Below are positions 33,819-44,920 of a stretch of 64,000 nucleotides of DNA, one piece after another. The stretch spans positions 124,001-188,000 of the forward strand of contig NZ_UTVH01000076.1 of NCBI RefSeq assembly GCF_900585905.1, read 5' to 3'. Origin of the DNA: Pseudomonas viridiflava (GTDB taxonomy: Bacteria; Pseudomonadota; Gammaproteobacteria; Pseudomonadales; Pseudomonadaceae). The translations under genes and the position numbers were made by a program. Numbering within the stretch: position 1 is the stretch's first letter; each line of letters opens with the position of its first letter. The notes beneath the pieces are model-generated. The model worked only from the letters and a program-made list of their open reading frames with translations, made no database searches and was not told where the DNA came from.

Positions 33819-34291
33819 TAGGACGCGCAGCCGCTGGCCGCAGGTACAAAAAGCCGCATTTTATCGGGAGCGGTCGGGCCGCTGCTGTAGGTTTCTCTGT
33901 GCGTTTCTTAGGCGCGGGGCAAGGGTAGGGGGGATGGTCGGGGTGGGCAAGTGGCAATGTTGTAGGGCATTTCTGAAATTTTGTTAAACGCAGGTGCAGG
34001 CGTGTCATGTGCTATCAGTAGAATTTTTTTGCAAGGTATTATCTTATAAGTTGCTGAAATTAGTTGGGCCAAATATGTTTGGCCAATAAAAAATTGTAAC
34101 TTTATAAAAGTTTCGCTGTATGAAATAGTGAACTGTCCTCAGGCCAAAAACCAAGATTAGCGCCATCGTCCTGTCGATTACTTAGTCGATAAGCAAGCTT
34201 ATTGCATTAGTTAAGTTTTAATTCGTATATAGTTTGCATAGAGAAGGCGCGTTCGCCTTCTCTATATTATCCTCTAATGGACAAAGCTTCA
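33819..34291. other. Intergenic region, AT-rich in its right half
   Basis: The left part (33819-33960) is the likely promoter area of the C4/Bro-N transcript on the minus strand. From about 34010 to 34291 the DNA is very AT-rich and has no credible frame. A near-palindrome around 34239-34266 (GAGAAGGCG ... CGCCTTCTC) is followed by TATATTAT and may end a transcript. No other element is recognised. Confidence 0.5.
34239..34275. terminator. Hairpin downstream of the DUF262 gene
   Basis: GAGAAGGCG TTCG CGCCTTCTC (about 34242-34262) is a tight 9-base stem with a 4-base tetraloop-like turn. It is 30 bases past the stop of the minus-strand DUF262 gene, so it can end that operon; T-rich sequence flanks it on both sides. 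Confidence 0.65.
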
Positions 34292-36628
34292 TTAACTATA
34301 TAGGGTTACTTGTCTCAGCGAGTCATTAAAGTGCTCCTGGTATTTCCCGGAGTCCTCAAGTTGCGAAGGGTTCTTTATCTCTTTCTGTACTCGTTCCATC
34401 TTAAGTTTTAACTCAGAAAAGCTTATTGTTCTTAACTGGTCATATGTGTATCTATGCAGTATTTGGAATAAAATGTAAAAGTCTACCAAATATCGTTTGT
34501 AGTTAGTCTGCTCTTTGTTAAGTAACGAGTTTAACGAAATTTTAAAATCGATTGGATCTAGTTTTGATTTTAATATGTCGATATAGCCGCTGACTTTCTG
34601 TATGCTCAATGAGAATGATTGCTTGAGTTCCACGTCTGTGGAAATCTTTTCCAGCAACGATGAAACATCCCTTTTGTCTGTGATTCGACAGTTTATTCTT
34701 TGATCTCTGAGATAAAATCCAATACTTTTGAACTCTGTTCTATTGTCCATATTGTAGGCGATATATGATAGCAGTGCGACAAGTTCTTCGTTGAGCATGC
34801 GGTCAACAGTACTACTACCATCTCGTTGTTTAATGAAGAACCAACCGATGTTATCATCGGTGATTTTTCGTATGCTTTCTATTATTTGCCTGTCGACAAA
34901 TGAGTTCCACATTTCGAATGAGTTTTCTTTTATTGGATATGGCTTGTTGTTGAGTCTAATGAAAAGATCGACAGGGTCAAAGTTAGCATTCAGGGCGTGA
35001 TCAATTTCGATAACACTTAATTTGAAGTCAAGTATTTTTTCTTGAGTGCTGTGATCCAGGTCAGCGTAAGATTTGCCGTCAAGCTCACTCAAGATCTTTA
35101 AACGGTTAAGTTTGTAATTGCAATTTCGTGGATAAGTAATATTGCCTGTCTCATCTTTGTACTGTTTTCCTAAAAAGCCCAGTATTGAGAGAAGTCGCTG
35201 TTGGCCGTCAATTACTTCCTTGACACCGTTGTTATTTTTAAATACAAAAATAGGTGGGAGATTAATTCCAAGGATTATGCTTTCTATGATCGCCGATGCT
35301 TTAAGTACATTTATTTTTTCTTGGCGCTGATAGCTAGGTCTTAGTTCATATCTAGTACTACCCACCTCACTTACAATTTCGTCGATGGGGATTAAGGAGG
35401 GCTCAGGTTTTTGCACCCTGAGAGATGACAACTCTTCAAGTTTTAACTTCGCTTCCTTTTCGCTTTGCCTAAGCTCCTTAACCCTATATTTGAAATTGTC
35501 ATTTTTAAAATATTCCTGATATGTCAAATTAAACGCATCCTCGAATATCCGAGAGGTTGCGGAGTGACGATTAATGATGGATTTATAGTGGTGGCTGTTC
35601 TCGGATATGTAGCTATTCATTGAGTTGATTAAAGATTTTTCAATTTTTTTAATCGGTTGTTTTTCTAGTATTTGCTCTCCTGTGAAGTTTTTATCCATTA
35701 AAATGCATACTGCCCAGAGAAGAGTTTCATTTATAAGTTTGTTATTTTTAACTGCTTCATCTGAAAATGATTTGATAAGCGATATTGTGGTTTTTAGTTT
35801 TAGGATTAGAAGCGAGCAAAGTTCATCAACATCATCTGTGTTATTGCTTTTTACGTTGTATAGTAAATCAATTATCTCTGATCGGTTTACACCGGTTGCA
35901 TACGAATTTATCGGAAATGAGGAAAGTACCAAATACTTACGTAAAAATTGGAGTATAGATGCATTATTTGACGATATCTCCACCTGTCTGCCGATAAAGC
36001 GATAAGCAATATCTTCGATCAATGGGAAGTCTTTAGATAGAAGTTCTTTGAGACGATTAGTAATATCGTCATCATCATAGGTCGCGTTATCAATTTCCGC
36101 GCCGTTAAGGGGCGTTATTCCAGAGTTGTATCTTCTGAATATTTCTTTTTTTATTTTATCTTCTAAAGCTGTTTCAAGTCTTGGTTCATTGATGACTTCA
36201 AATTCAAATATTCGAATTTTCGCATCATCAAGGATTCCTTTAATCTCTCCATCCAAACTGTCGAATGTGTGGTCTCTAAGTTGCGTCAACTTTGTAAGCC
36301 CATTCAAACTTAGTTTGATGTCTCCTTCTCGAAACCTTTTGATTGTCTCGTAGCGCTGTCTACCATCAATAACTTCCATGTTTGCGCCGCTTACAAAAAA
36401 TATTAACGGCGGGATATCGGTCCCTAGCAAAATACTCTCAATGAAAAAAGATGCTTTAGGGATATCCCATACATAATTTCTTTGATAATACGGTTTGTAG
36501 TTTATTTTTCTAGACATGCGTTCGCCGAAAAGCGTTTTAATCGATACTGAGTATACGCTAGTCTTGATGTGGCGTTTGAATACGTTTTCAAACTGCTCTT
36601 TATTAAGATATAGATTGCCATTTAGCAT
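34292..36628 (-). CDS. Protein with two DUF262 (GmrS-type) domains, candidate defence effector
   Basis: 778 residues, AT-rich codon use. Two full DUF262 cores: first YQRNYVWD (48-55), ESILLGTDIPPL, EVIDGRQR (85-92), IFRRYNSGITPLNGAEI; second YQRQEKI (433-439), ESIILGINLPPI, EVIDGQQR (471-478), LFIRLNNKPYPIKENSFE (~555-572). The D-G-R/Q-Q-R loop is the ParB/Srx-like NTP site of GmrS, BrxU and SspE. Those proteins carry a C-terminal DUF1524 HNH nuclease; none is visible here, the C-terminus being helical. The ATG is five bases past the AbiC-like stop, and the SD overlaps that stop (GAAGGATAA), so the two are translationally coupled. Confidence 0.88.
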   Translation of the reverse strand: MLNGNLYLNKEQFENVFKRHIKTSVYSVSIKTLFGERMSRKINYKPYYQRNYVWDIPKASFFIESILLGTDIPPLIFFVSGANMEVIDGRQRYETIKRFREGDIKLSLNGLTKLTQLRDHTFDSLDGEIKGILDDAKIRIFEFEVINEPRLETALEDKIKKEIFRRYNSGITPLNGAEIDNATYDDDDITNRLKELLSKDFPLIEDIAYRFIGRQVEISSNNASILQFLRKYLVLSSFPINSYATGVNRSEIIDLLYNVKSNNTDDVDELCSLLILKLKTTISLIKSFSDEAVKNNKLINETLLWAVCILMDKNFTGEQILEKQPIKKIEKSLINSMNSYISENSHHYKSIINRHSATSRIFEDAFNLTYQEYFKNDNFKYRVKELRQSEKEAKLKLEELSSLRVQKPEPSLIPIDEIVSEVGSTRYELRPSYQRQEKINVLKASAIIESIILGINLPPIFVFKNNNGVKEVIDGQQRLLSILGFLGKQYKDETGNITYPRNCNYKLNRLKILSELDGKSYADLDHSTQEKILDFKLSVIEIDHALNANFDPVDLFIRLNNKPYPIKENSFEMWNSFVDRQIIESIRKITDDNIGWFFIKQRDGSSTVDRMLNEELVALLSYIAYNMDNRTEFKSIGFYLRDQRINCRITDKRDVSSLLEKISTDVELKQSFSLSIQKVSGYIDILKSKLDPIDFKISLNSLLNKEQTNYKRYLVDFYILFQILHRYTYDQLRTISFSELKLKMERVQKEIKNPSQLEDSGKYQEHFNDSLRQVTLYS

Positions 36629-36633
36629 TGGTT

Positions 36634-37872
36634 TTATCCTTCTGCATCTAAGTTTAAGCCTAGCTTGGATTCGCCGGAAACTTCAAATTTTAATTTTTTT
36701 TGTGAGTTGGTAATTCTTATAAATCTCTCAAAGTCCATGCGTTTTATATATCTTGAGCATATAAAAATATCATATAGCAGCCAAGATATATACCGCTGAA
36801 AGGTCTCCAGTGAATCTGTGATGCTCTTTGTATGACTGTCTAAATTTTCACCTGAAATCTCGATACATATCTCATTAACCTCACTGCTGTATGCAGCGAC
36901 TGAAATACTCTCGTCAAAAGACAGAAACGCTGAGATGCGTACAATTTCGAAGTTATCTTTTCGAATATCTTGAGATAACGAACTTAAGCAGTTTTCGATA
37001 AGTTTCCTCAGCCCCTTATCTGTGCTCAAAAGTTTTGAGGTGGACGTGGAGTTTTGGTAAAAATATTTAAATTCAACCTTTGATAATGCTGGGAGATGTT
37101 TTAATAAGTTGAATCTAAGAATGTAGCTATATAGGGACTCCCCATGCGTTGACTGGGAGTTATAATAAAGTGCGAACATCTCGTTTTCGCCTAGTTGTGA
37201 GCGAAATATTGTTATGAATTCAAATTTGTTTACTTCTTCAAGATCCGATTTGTCAATCACCTTGAGGATGCGATAAATAATTTTAAAATACTGTGATAAA
37301 TCCTCTTTTCTATCGTGAAAGAGGTCAGTGTATATAGCATCCGCAAGTCTTCTAGAAGATTCATAATCTGGCTGTGGTGTATACTTTTCGAAGAATTCTG
37401 TCCTGAATGTACGAAAATAATTGCTGTTAGAACAGCGATTATTTAGGCCGTCCACAATTTTTTGATAGACCTCAAGCAATGAAAAATATGTCGAGGATAC
37501 TCGCTGCTGTTTTAAAGTTTTTGATTGTTCTAGAAATACCTGCCGAGACTGAGACATCTCGTCACGTTGTAGTCTGAACTCATCGATTTGTAAGTTTAAC
37601 GCTTCAATTTGCTTTTCTAGCGCTTCACGATTAATTTTTATGTCTTCGCGTTGCTCTTTTAGAGCGGCGTAAAAAATTAGCACTCCACAAAGTGACCATA
37701 TTGCACCAAAAACACCGCCAACGAAGTCTCCAAACGTTCCAAACTTTCCGCTGTCAACTGTGGTTGAGTAATCAAAGTGAGAGTTCCACAAAAAAAGCAC
37801 TGCTAACGGGATTATTAAGTAAAGAATATATATGGAATATTTAACTATTTTTTCGACATCAATATTTTTCAA
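36634..37872 (-). CDS. Membrane-anchored putative phage abortive infection protein (putAbiC-like)
   Basis: 412 residues. TTG start at 37872 with AAGGAAG six bases upstream. Two N-terminal membrane helices (IYILYLIIPLAVLFLW, 14-29; GGVFGAIWSLCGVLIFYAAL, ~52-71), a coiled coil (~72-118, DIKINREALEKQIEALNLQI), then a domain with TYFSLLEVYQKIVDGL, YFKIIYRILKVID and FRSQLGENEMFALYYN. The GDFVGG...F...LIFYAALKEQ anchor and the QLGENEMFALYYN block are those of the putative AbiC family. Upstream gene of a two-gene operon with the double-DUF262 protein; likely a phage sensor or death effector at the membrane. Confidence 0.85.
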   Translation of the reverse strand: MKNIDVEKIVKYSIYILYLIIPLAVLFLWNSHFDYSTTVDSGKFGTFGDFVGGVFGAIWSLCGVLIFYAALKEQREDIKINREALEKQIEALNLQIDEFRLQRDEMSQSRQVFLEQSKTLKQQRVSSTYFSLLEVYQKIVDGLNNRCSNSNYFRTFRTEFFEKYTPQPDYESSRRLADAIYTDLFHDRKEDLSQYFKIIYRILKVIDKSDLEEVNKFEFITIFRSQLGENEMFALYYNSQSTHGESLYSYILRFNLLKHLPALSKVEFKYFYQNSTSTSKLLSTDKGLRKLIENCLSSLSQDIRKDNFEIVRISAFLSFDESISVAAYSSEVNEICIEISGENLDSHTKSITDSLETFQRYISWLLYDIFICSRYIKRMDFERFIRITNSQKKLKFEVSGESKLGLNLDAEG

Positions 37873-37952
37873 TCACAGCTTCCTTGTCGTTATTCAGATT
37901 TTTTATCCTGCTTTTGCTTTTCTGAAACTTTTTTCTGAAGTGAAATACTGAT

Positions 37953-37981
37953 AAAGCCAGAGGCATTATACCTCTGGCTTT
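37953..37981 (-). terminator. Terminator of nrdB
   Basis: 11-base perfect stem AAAGCCAGAGG / CCTCTGGCTTT, 7-base loop, ending 31 bases past the nrdB stop on the minus strand; the T-tract is also good on the plus strand. It separates core nrdB from the accessory island. Confidence 0.85.
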
Positions 37982-38012
37982 TTCTACCTAGTACTACACG
38001 CCACGCCTTAAA

Positions 38013-39260
38013 TCAATCCCAGCTCAGCGCCCCACCCGTCTGATACTCAATAACCCGCGTCTCAAAGAAATTCTTCTCTTTCTTCAAGTCCATGATCTCG
38101 CTCATCCATGGGAAAGGGTTAGTCGTACCTGGGTACTCTTCCTTCAAACCAATCTGGCTCAGGCGACGGTTGGCGATGAATTTGAGGTAGTCCTCCATCA
38201 TCGCGGCGTTCATGCCGAGGACGCCGCGGGGCATGGTGTCGCGGGCGTATTCGATTTCCAGTTGGGTGCCTTGCAGGATCATCTGGCTGGCTTCTTCCTT
38301 CATTTCGGCGTCCCAAAGGTGCGGGTTTTCGATCTTGATCTGATTGATCACGTCGATGCCGAAGTTCAGGTGCATGGATTCGTCGCGCAGGATGTACTGG
38401 AACTGCTCGGCGACGCCGGTCATCTTGTTGCGGCGGCCCATGGACAGGATCTGGGTGAAGCCGCAGTAGAAGAAGATGCCTTCCAGTACGCAGTAGTAGG
38501 CGATCAGGTTGCGCAGCAGTTCTTTGTCGGTCTCGACGGTGCCGGTTTCGAACTTCGGATCGGAGATCGAACGGGTGTATTTCAGGCCCCAGGCGGCTTT
38601 TTTCGCCACCGATGGGATCTCGTGGTACATGTTGAAGATCTCGCCTTCATCCATGGCCAGCGATTCGATGCAGTACTGGTAGGCGTGGGTGTGGATCGCT
38701 TCTTCGAAGGCCTGGCGCAGGATGTACTGGCGGCACTCCGGGTTGGTGATCAGGCGGTACACGGCCAGCACCAGGTTGTTGGCCACCAGGGAGTCGGCGG
38801 TGGAGAAGAAGCCCAGGTTGCGCATGACGATGCGGCGCTCGTCATCGGTCAGGCCTTGTGGGTCTTTCCACAGGGCGATGTCGGCGGTCATGTTGACTTC
38901 CTGCGGCATCCAGTGGTTTGCGCAACCATCCAGATACTTCTGCCAGGCCCAGTCGTACTTGAAAGGCACGAGCTGGTTGAGGTCGGCGCGGCAGTTGATC
39001 ATCATTTTTTCGTCAACGGCCACGCGGGCGCTCGCGCCTTCGAGCTCGGCCAGGCCTTCGGCGACGTCCAGGGCGTCCAGTGCTTTCTTGGCACGCACCA
39101 GCGCAGCGGAGTCTTTCTCGGTGATGGCGCGAGCTTCGTTGGCGGCGGCACCACCGGCGCTGTCGAGGCGGTCCATGTTGGCTTCGTTGGCGTGCCCGGC
39201 GTTGGTTGCCTTGACCGCTACTTCGCCGTCTTCTTTATCGAATTCGTCCCAGCTCAGCAT
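38013..39260 (-). CDS. nrdB: Ribonucleoside-diphosphate reductase, beta subunit (class Ia)
   Basis: 415 residues, start at 39260 with GGAGACGC upstream. The radical-generating partner of NrdA. Iron-binding residues appear in [12 protein letters not shown] (EExxH) and [10 protein letters not shown] (DExxH), with the upstream Asp/Glu in NMTADIALW and the [19 protein letters not shown] helix. The C-terminal [15 protein letters not shown] gives the tail that docks onto NrdA. An N-terminal extension of ~80 Ala-rich residues is usual in pseudomonads. Follows nrdA by 297 bases. Confidence 0.95.
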   Translation of the reverse strand: MLSWDEFDKEDGEVAVKATNAGHANEANMDRLDSAGGAAANEARAITEKDSAALVRAKKALDALDVAEGLAELEGASARVAVDEKMMINCRADLNQLVPFKYDWAWQKYLDGCANHWMPQEVNMTADIALWKDPQGLTDDERRIVMRNLGFFSTADSLVANNLVLAVYRLITNPECRQYILRQAFEEAIHTHAYQYCIESLAMDEGEIFNMYHEIPSVAKKAAWGLKYTRSISDPKFETGTVETDKELLRNLIAYYCVLEGIFFYCGFTQILSMGRRNKMTGVAEQFQYILRDESMHLNFGIDVINQIKIENPHLWDAEMKEEASQMILQGTQLEIEYARDTMPRGVLGMNAAMMEDYLKFIANRRLSQIGLKEEYPGTTNPFPWMSEIMDLKKEKNFFETRVIEYQTGGALSWD

Positions 39261-39430
39261 GATGCGTCTCCTGAGGGAGGGCCAGCGGTTGGGCTGGCCG
39301 GTTGGATCTGTAAGGTGTGTTGCTTGCGTTTCGGGTATTGCACGCAAAGAACATGAATGTGTGGGTTCGGTGACCCTGAAGCTTGGCTTGTGTTGTATGA
39401 GGGAGCAGTGGGAGTTTTTTTGGCCTCTTC

Positions 39431-39450
39431 GCGAGCAAGCTCGCTCCCAC
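39431..39450. repeat. Short REP half-element
   Basis: GCGAGCAAGCTCGCTCCCAC is the reverse form of the GTGGGAGCGAGCTTGCTCGC REP core widespread in fluorescent pseudomonads. It lies between nrdA and nrdB. Confidence 0.65.
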
Positions 39451-39465
39451 CAGGTTCTGTCCCAC

Positions 39466-39503
39466 CAAGCTCTGTCTTACCAATCAAGCTCTGTCTTACC
39501 AAT
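39466..39503. repeat. Exact 19-bp tandem duplication
   Basis: CAAGCTCTGTCTTACCAAT occurs twice back to back (39466-39484, 39485-39503) in the nrdA-nrdB spacer. Confidence 0.9.
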
Positions 39504-39514
39504 ATAGTGCCCAC

Positions 39515-39547
39515 CAGGCCCGCTCCCATGAGATGGGAGCGGGCCTG
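39515..39547. terminator. Perfect hairpin after nrdA
   Basis: 15-base perfect stem CAGGCCCGCTCCCAT / ATGGGAGCGGGCCTG with loop GAG, only 10 bases beyond the nrdA stop. It can reduce read-through into nrdB or protect the nrdA mRNA end; no T-run follows on the minus strand. Confidence 0.6.
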
Positions 39548-39557
39548 GGCTATGCCT

Positions 39558-42470
<2,913 letters not shown>

Positions 42471-42826
42471 GTGTGTCTCCACGTTCTCAAAATGTGTAGG
42501 GGCCGCGATCGAGGTTGCGGTCCACCGTTGCGGTATGAAGGCATCAGGTCGACAAGGGTCGACCCCAACGACTTCAGACGCAGAGGATGGCAATGATGCC
42601 GTCCCGGGCTTGAAGTCAAAAAAGGCAGCGAATCATTGCTCGCTACCCTTGGGAATGCGTGTCTTGCGGTGCAAAAATCTATCTGATTACCGAGCCCCCG
42701 GGCGGCGTCTGGTTCCCAGTCATCTGGTGCGGCATCAGCAGCTGGATGAGCCCTTGATGCGACCTTTCAGAGGTGAGAAAAATGCTTGAAATTGCCGACC
42801 GAGTTGTGGTGGGTTTTCCGTGCAAA
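42471..42826. other. Long nrdA leader
   Basis: About 360 bases between the NrdR-like box and the nrdA start. No credible gene, and no riboswitch could be named. Such a long leader leaves room for post-transcriptional control. Confidence 0.5.
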
Positions 42827-42910
42827 ACCCTACATGTAGGGTCACGGGTGACGTCGGGCTACAAGATAAAGCGTTTCAGACATCAATTGCAACGCACAGC
42901 CTGTGGATAA
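42827..42910 (-). promoter_or_regulatory. nrdA control region: NrdR-like palindrome and DnaA box
   Basis: ACCCTACATGTAGGGT (42827-42842) is a perfect 16-base palindrome of the NrdR-box form. A second, weaker site is CTTTATCTTGTAG on the minus strand (42871-42859), 29 bases away. Further upstream of nrdA a perfect DnaA box TGTGGATAA (42902-42910; minus TTATCCACA) occurs. A possible -35/-10 on the minus strand is TTGCAA, N17, TTATCT, which places the second NrdR site over the -10. NrdR represses nrd genes, and DnaA controls nrdAB in E. coli. Confidence 0.65.
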
Positions 42911-43149
42911 AGCTGTGCGTAATGCGTGTATGAAACGGCCTTTTCGCGTGTAGGCCGCATAACTACTGGACTGAACCGCCCGTCACGGATTTCTGCCTTT
43001 TTTTACCAAGTGTTGCGGATTTTTGCGGGCGCGAACCCTATCACAAAAATACCTCCCGGCAACGGCGCTCTGGCACGTCATGTGCTTCAGGTGTTTCGGG
43101 TTATGTGCATGACGACAGCGTGTATCTGGCGCCCGGCTCACAGCGGTGT

Positions 43150-43884
43150 TCAGGCCGGTATCGCCACCAGGCTCAGGACGTGATCGCCCTGCACGCTGAA
43201 CTGGCCGGGCAACTCCTTGCCGTTGTGCCATTCACTGGACAGGTCGGTGAGCAGGCGCAGGCGGGCGCGGCCATCGGCGTGCCATTCCAGCAGTTGCGCG
43301 TCTTCGAAGTAGAAGCGTTTGCCGACGATGGGGTAGAGGGCTTTGAACAAGGCTTCTTTAATAGAGAAGGTCAGCGTTACCCACAGCGCCGCCTGGTCGG
43401 CCGGGCTCGCGGCCAGCTGCTGCATTTCCCAGGGGGTGAGAATTTCTCCGGCCAGGCGCGTGGCGCGCTCCTGGCTGAGCAGGTTTTCAGCGTCCAGGCC
43501 CAGGCCACGCCAATGCTCACGGCGGGCGACAACGGCTGCTGCCCAGCCGCTGCTGTGGGTGATGGAGCCGCAGATTGCCGCTGGCCATACCGGCGCGCGG
43601 TCTTCACCGATCGGCGGCACGTAATCGCGGCCGTCCAGGTGCCGCAGGGCGGTTCTGGCACACAGTCGCCCGGCAAGAAACTCAGTCTGCCGCTTGGCCA
43701 CCGAGCGCTGGATGCTGGCGGGCGGCGGGATGCGGCAGCGCTGAAAGTCGCCTTCGGCCAGCAGCGCCGGGTCGAAATGCGCGCTGATCAGCGTCACCTC
43801 GGGTAGCGCCTGGGGCAACGGCCAGTGGTGGGTCAGGGCAGGGCAGCAGGCGGGAAGGTGCGGTGGTTGAGTCATGGGCCGCAT
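43150..43884 (-). CDS. pcpS: 4'-phosphopantetheinyl transferase, PcpS type
   Basis: 244 residues. Moves phosphopantetheine from CoA onto acyl and peptidyl carrier proteins; cytoplasmic. EntD/PcpS features: SVAKRQTEFLAGRLCARTAL, PPIGEDRAPVWPAAICGSIT, GLGLDAENLLS (Mg-binding Asp), FSIKEALFKALYPIVGKRFY (the KEALFK motif). It is close to P. aeruginosa PcpS through its length (from memory), even the start 'MRPM' versus 'MRAM', so the ATG at 43884 is used over one at 43875. Pseudomonads use this single enzyme for fatty acid and siderophore synthesis. Confidence 0.94.
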   Translation of the reverse strand: MRPMTQPPHLPACCPALTHHWPLPQALPEVTLISAHFDPALLAEGDFQRCRIPPPASIQRSVAKRQTEFLAGRLCARTALRHLDGRDYVPPIGEDRAPVWPAAICGSITHSSGWAAAVVARREHWRGLGLDAENLLSQERATRLAGEILTPWEMQQLAASPADQAALWVTLTFSIKEALFKALYPIVGKRFYFEDAQLLEWHADGRARLRLLTDLSSEWHNGKELPGQFSVQGDHVLSLVAIPA

Positions 43885-43989
43885 TTTGCCGGGTCGGTGG
43901 CGTGCTGGGAAGCCTGTTTCCGTTCAGTCAGCTGCAGTAGATCCCCGTCGGCCAGGCGCCGCGCTGTCGCGCAGCAAACAATGATCTAT

Positions 43990-44075
43990 GGGACCGGCTT
44001 TAGCCGGGAAGACGGCAGTTTTTACTGCACATCTGCAGTGGATGTACCGGCCCTTTCCCGGCTAAAGCCGGTCCC
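43990..44075. repeat. Palindromic repeat, GGGACCGGCTTTAGCCGGG type
   Basis: Arms of 21 bases: GGGACCGGCTTTAGCCGGGA(A) and (T)TCCCGGCTAAAGCCGGTCCC are exact inverted copies, with an inner small hairpin near GCAG/CTGC. A decayed copy is at 46957-47042, on the other side of oprH-phoP-phoQ. Confidence 0.9.
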
Positions 44076-44116
44076 ACGGGGGGGTGTGAAAACGCCGGAT
44101 TAATCCATGGGGAGTT

Positions 44117-44155
44117 GTTCAGCGAAGGTTAAGTGAGCGTTCAGTGGGGGTTCAG
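44117..44155 (+). promoter_or_regulatory. PhoP boxes: four half-sites at 11-bp period
   Basis: GTTCAG (44117), GTTAAG (44128), GTTCAG (44139) and GTTCAG (44150) follow each other at exactly 11-base steps. Two such half-sites separated by five bases form a PhoP box. They sit 64-102 bases before the oprH start on the same strand, so oprH-phoPQ is autoregulated under low Mg2+ as in P. aeruginosa. Confidence 0.9.
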
Positions 44156-44218
44156 CGATGAACGATTACCTTGGCCCCCGTACTCACAACAAGCGCGTGA
44201 CGCTATAAGGAAATATCC

Positions 44219-44827
44219 ATGCTCAAGTTCAATCAGTTCATCCTCGCTTTTGCTTTTGTCAGCGGCAGTGCAGTGGCACAGGCGTCTGAGGGTAGCAGTA
44301 CGTTCGGTGGCGTGACCTACGGCACCACCAGCGACAAGATTTCCAAGTCCAATAGCCTCAATCGCAACCTGAACCACCCAAATTCCGACGGAGTCCTGGG
44401 CAAGGACAGCACGTGGGGGGTAAGGGTGGGCAAGCTGAATCAGGACAGTCGCTACTACGCCACCTACGACAACGTATCCGGTAGCCACAATGGGCTGAAG
44501 CTGCGGCAGGAAAACCTCCTTGGCAGCTACGATGCATTCATGCCCGTGACTGACACGACCCGGCTGTTCGGCGGCGGCACCCTGGGCGTGACCAAGCTGA
44601 GCCAGGAGTCACGAGGCAGCAGCCGGGACACCGGCATGGGTTACACGGCAGGCCTGCAGGTGGGTGTTTTGCAACAGGTTGCACAAAACACCTCGGTGGA
44701 GCTGGGCTATCGTTATCTGCGCAGCAATGCCAGCACCGAGGTCTCGCCGCATGCCACGGGCAAGGTGGGCTCGTTGAAGCTCGACAGCAGTGCCCAGACT
44801 TATCTGGCTGCCAACTATAGCTTCTGA
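44219..44827 (+). CDS. oprH: Outer membrane protein OprH
   Basis: 202 residues, signal peptide MLKFNQFILAFAFVSGSAVAQA; AAGGA before ATG. Small 8-strand barrel that binds LPS and takes over Mg2+ bridging when Mg2+ is scarce. Blocks match remembered P. aeruginosa OprH: SNSLNRNLNHPNSD, RYYATYDN, LRQENLLGSYDAFMPV, LFGGGTLG and YRYLRSNASTEVSPH, ending in aromatic NYSF as barrels do. First gene of the oprH-phoP-phoQ operon. Confidence 0.95.
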   Translation: MLKFNQFILAFAFVSGSAVAQASEGSSTFGGVTYGTTSDKISKSNSLNRNLNHPNSDGVLGKDSTWGVRVGKLNQDSRYYATYDNVSGSHNGLKLRQENLLGSYDAFMPVTDTTRLFGGGTLGVTKLSQESRGSSRDTGMGYTAGLQVGVLQQVAQNTSVELGYRYLRSNASTEVSPHATGKVGSLKLDSSAQTYLAANYSF

Positions 44828-44844
44828 TGGTCATAGGCTGGAAA

Positions 44845-44877
44845 CTGCCGGGTTCATGCATCGCGTGAATCCGGCAG
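44845..44877 (+). terminator. Intercistronic hairpin between oprH and phoP
   Basis: 12-pair stem CTGCCGGGTTCA / TGAATCCGGCAG with 9-base loop, then CTTTATTTAAG. Likely partial terminator that makes oprH mRNA more abundant than phoPQ. Confidence 0.75.
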
Positions 44878-44920
44878 CTTTATTTAAGCGTCCCTAGGGG
44901 CGGCAGGTTGAGGAATTTAC

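Noticed and set aside
33736-34008. 90-residue minus-strand frame ending SGVDQYKTRKGNTSGLL
   Set aside because: Its last third is a translation of the C4 RNA candidate, the rest is Pro/Lys/Ala-rich, and the complementary arms explain the conserved part better than a protein does.
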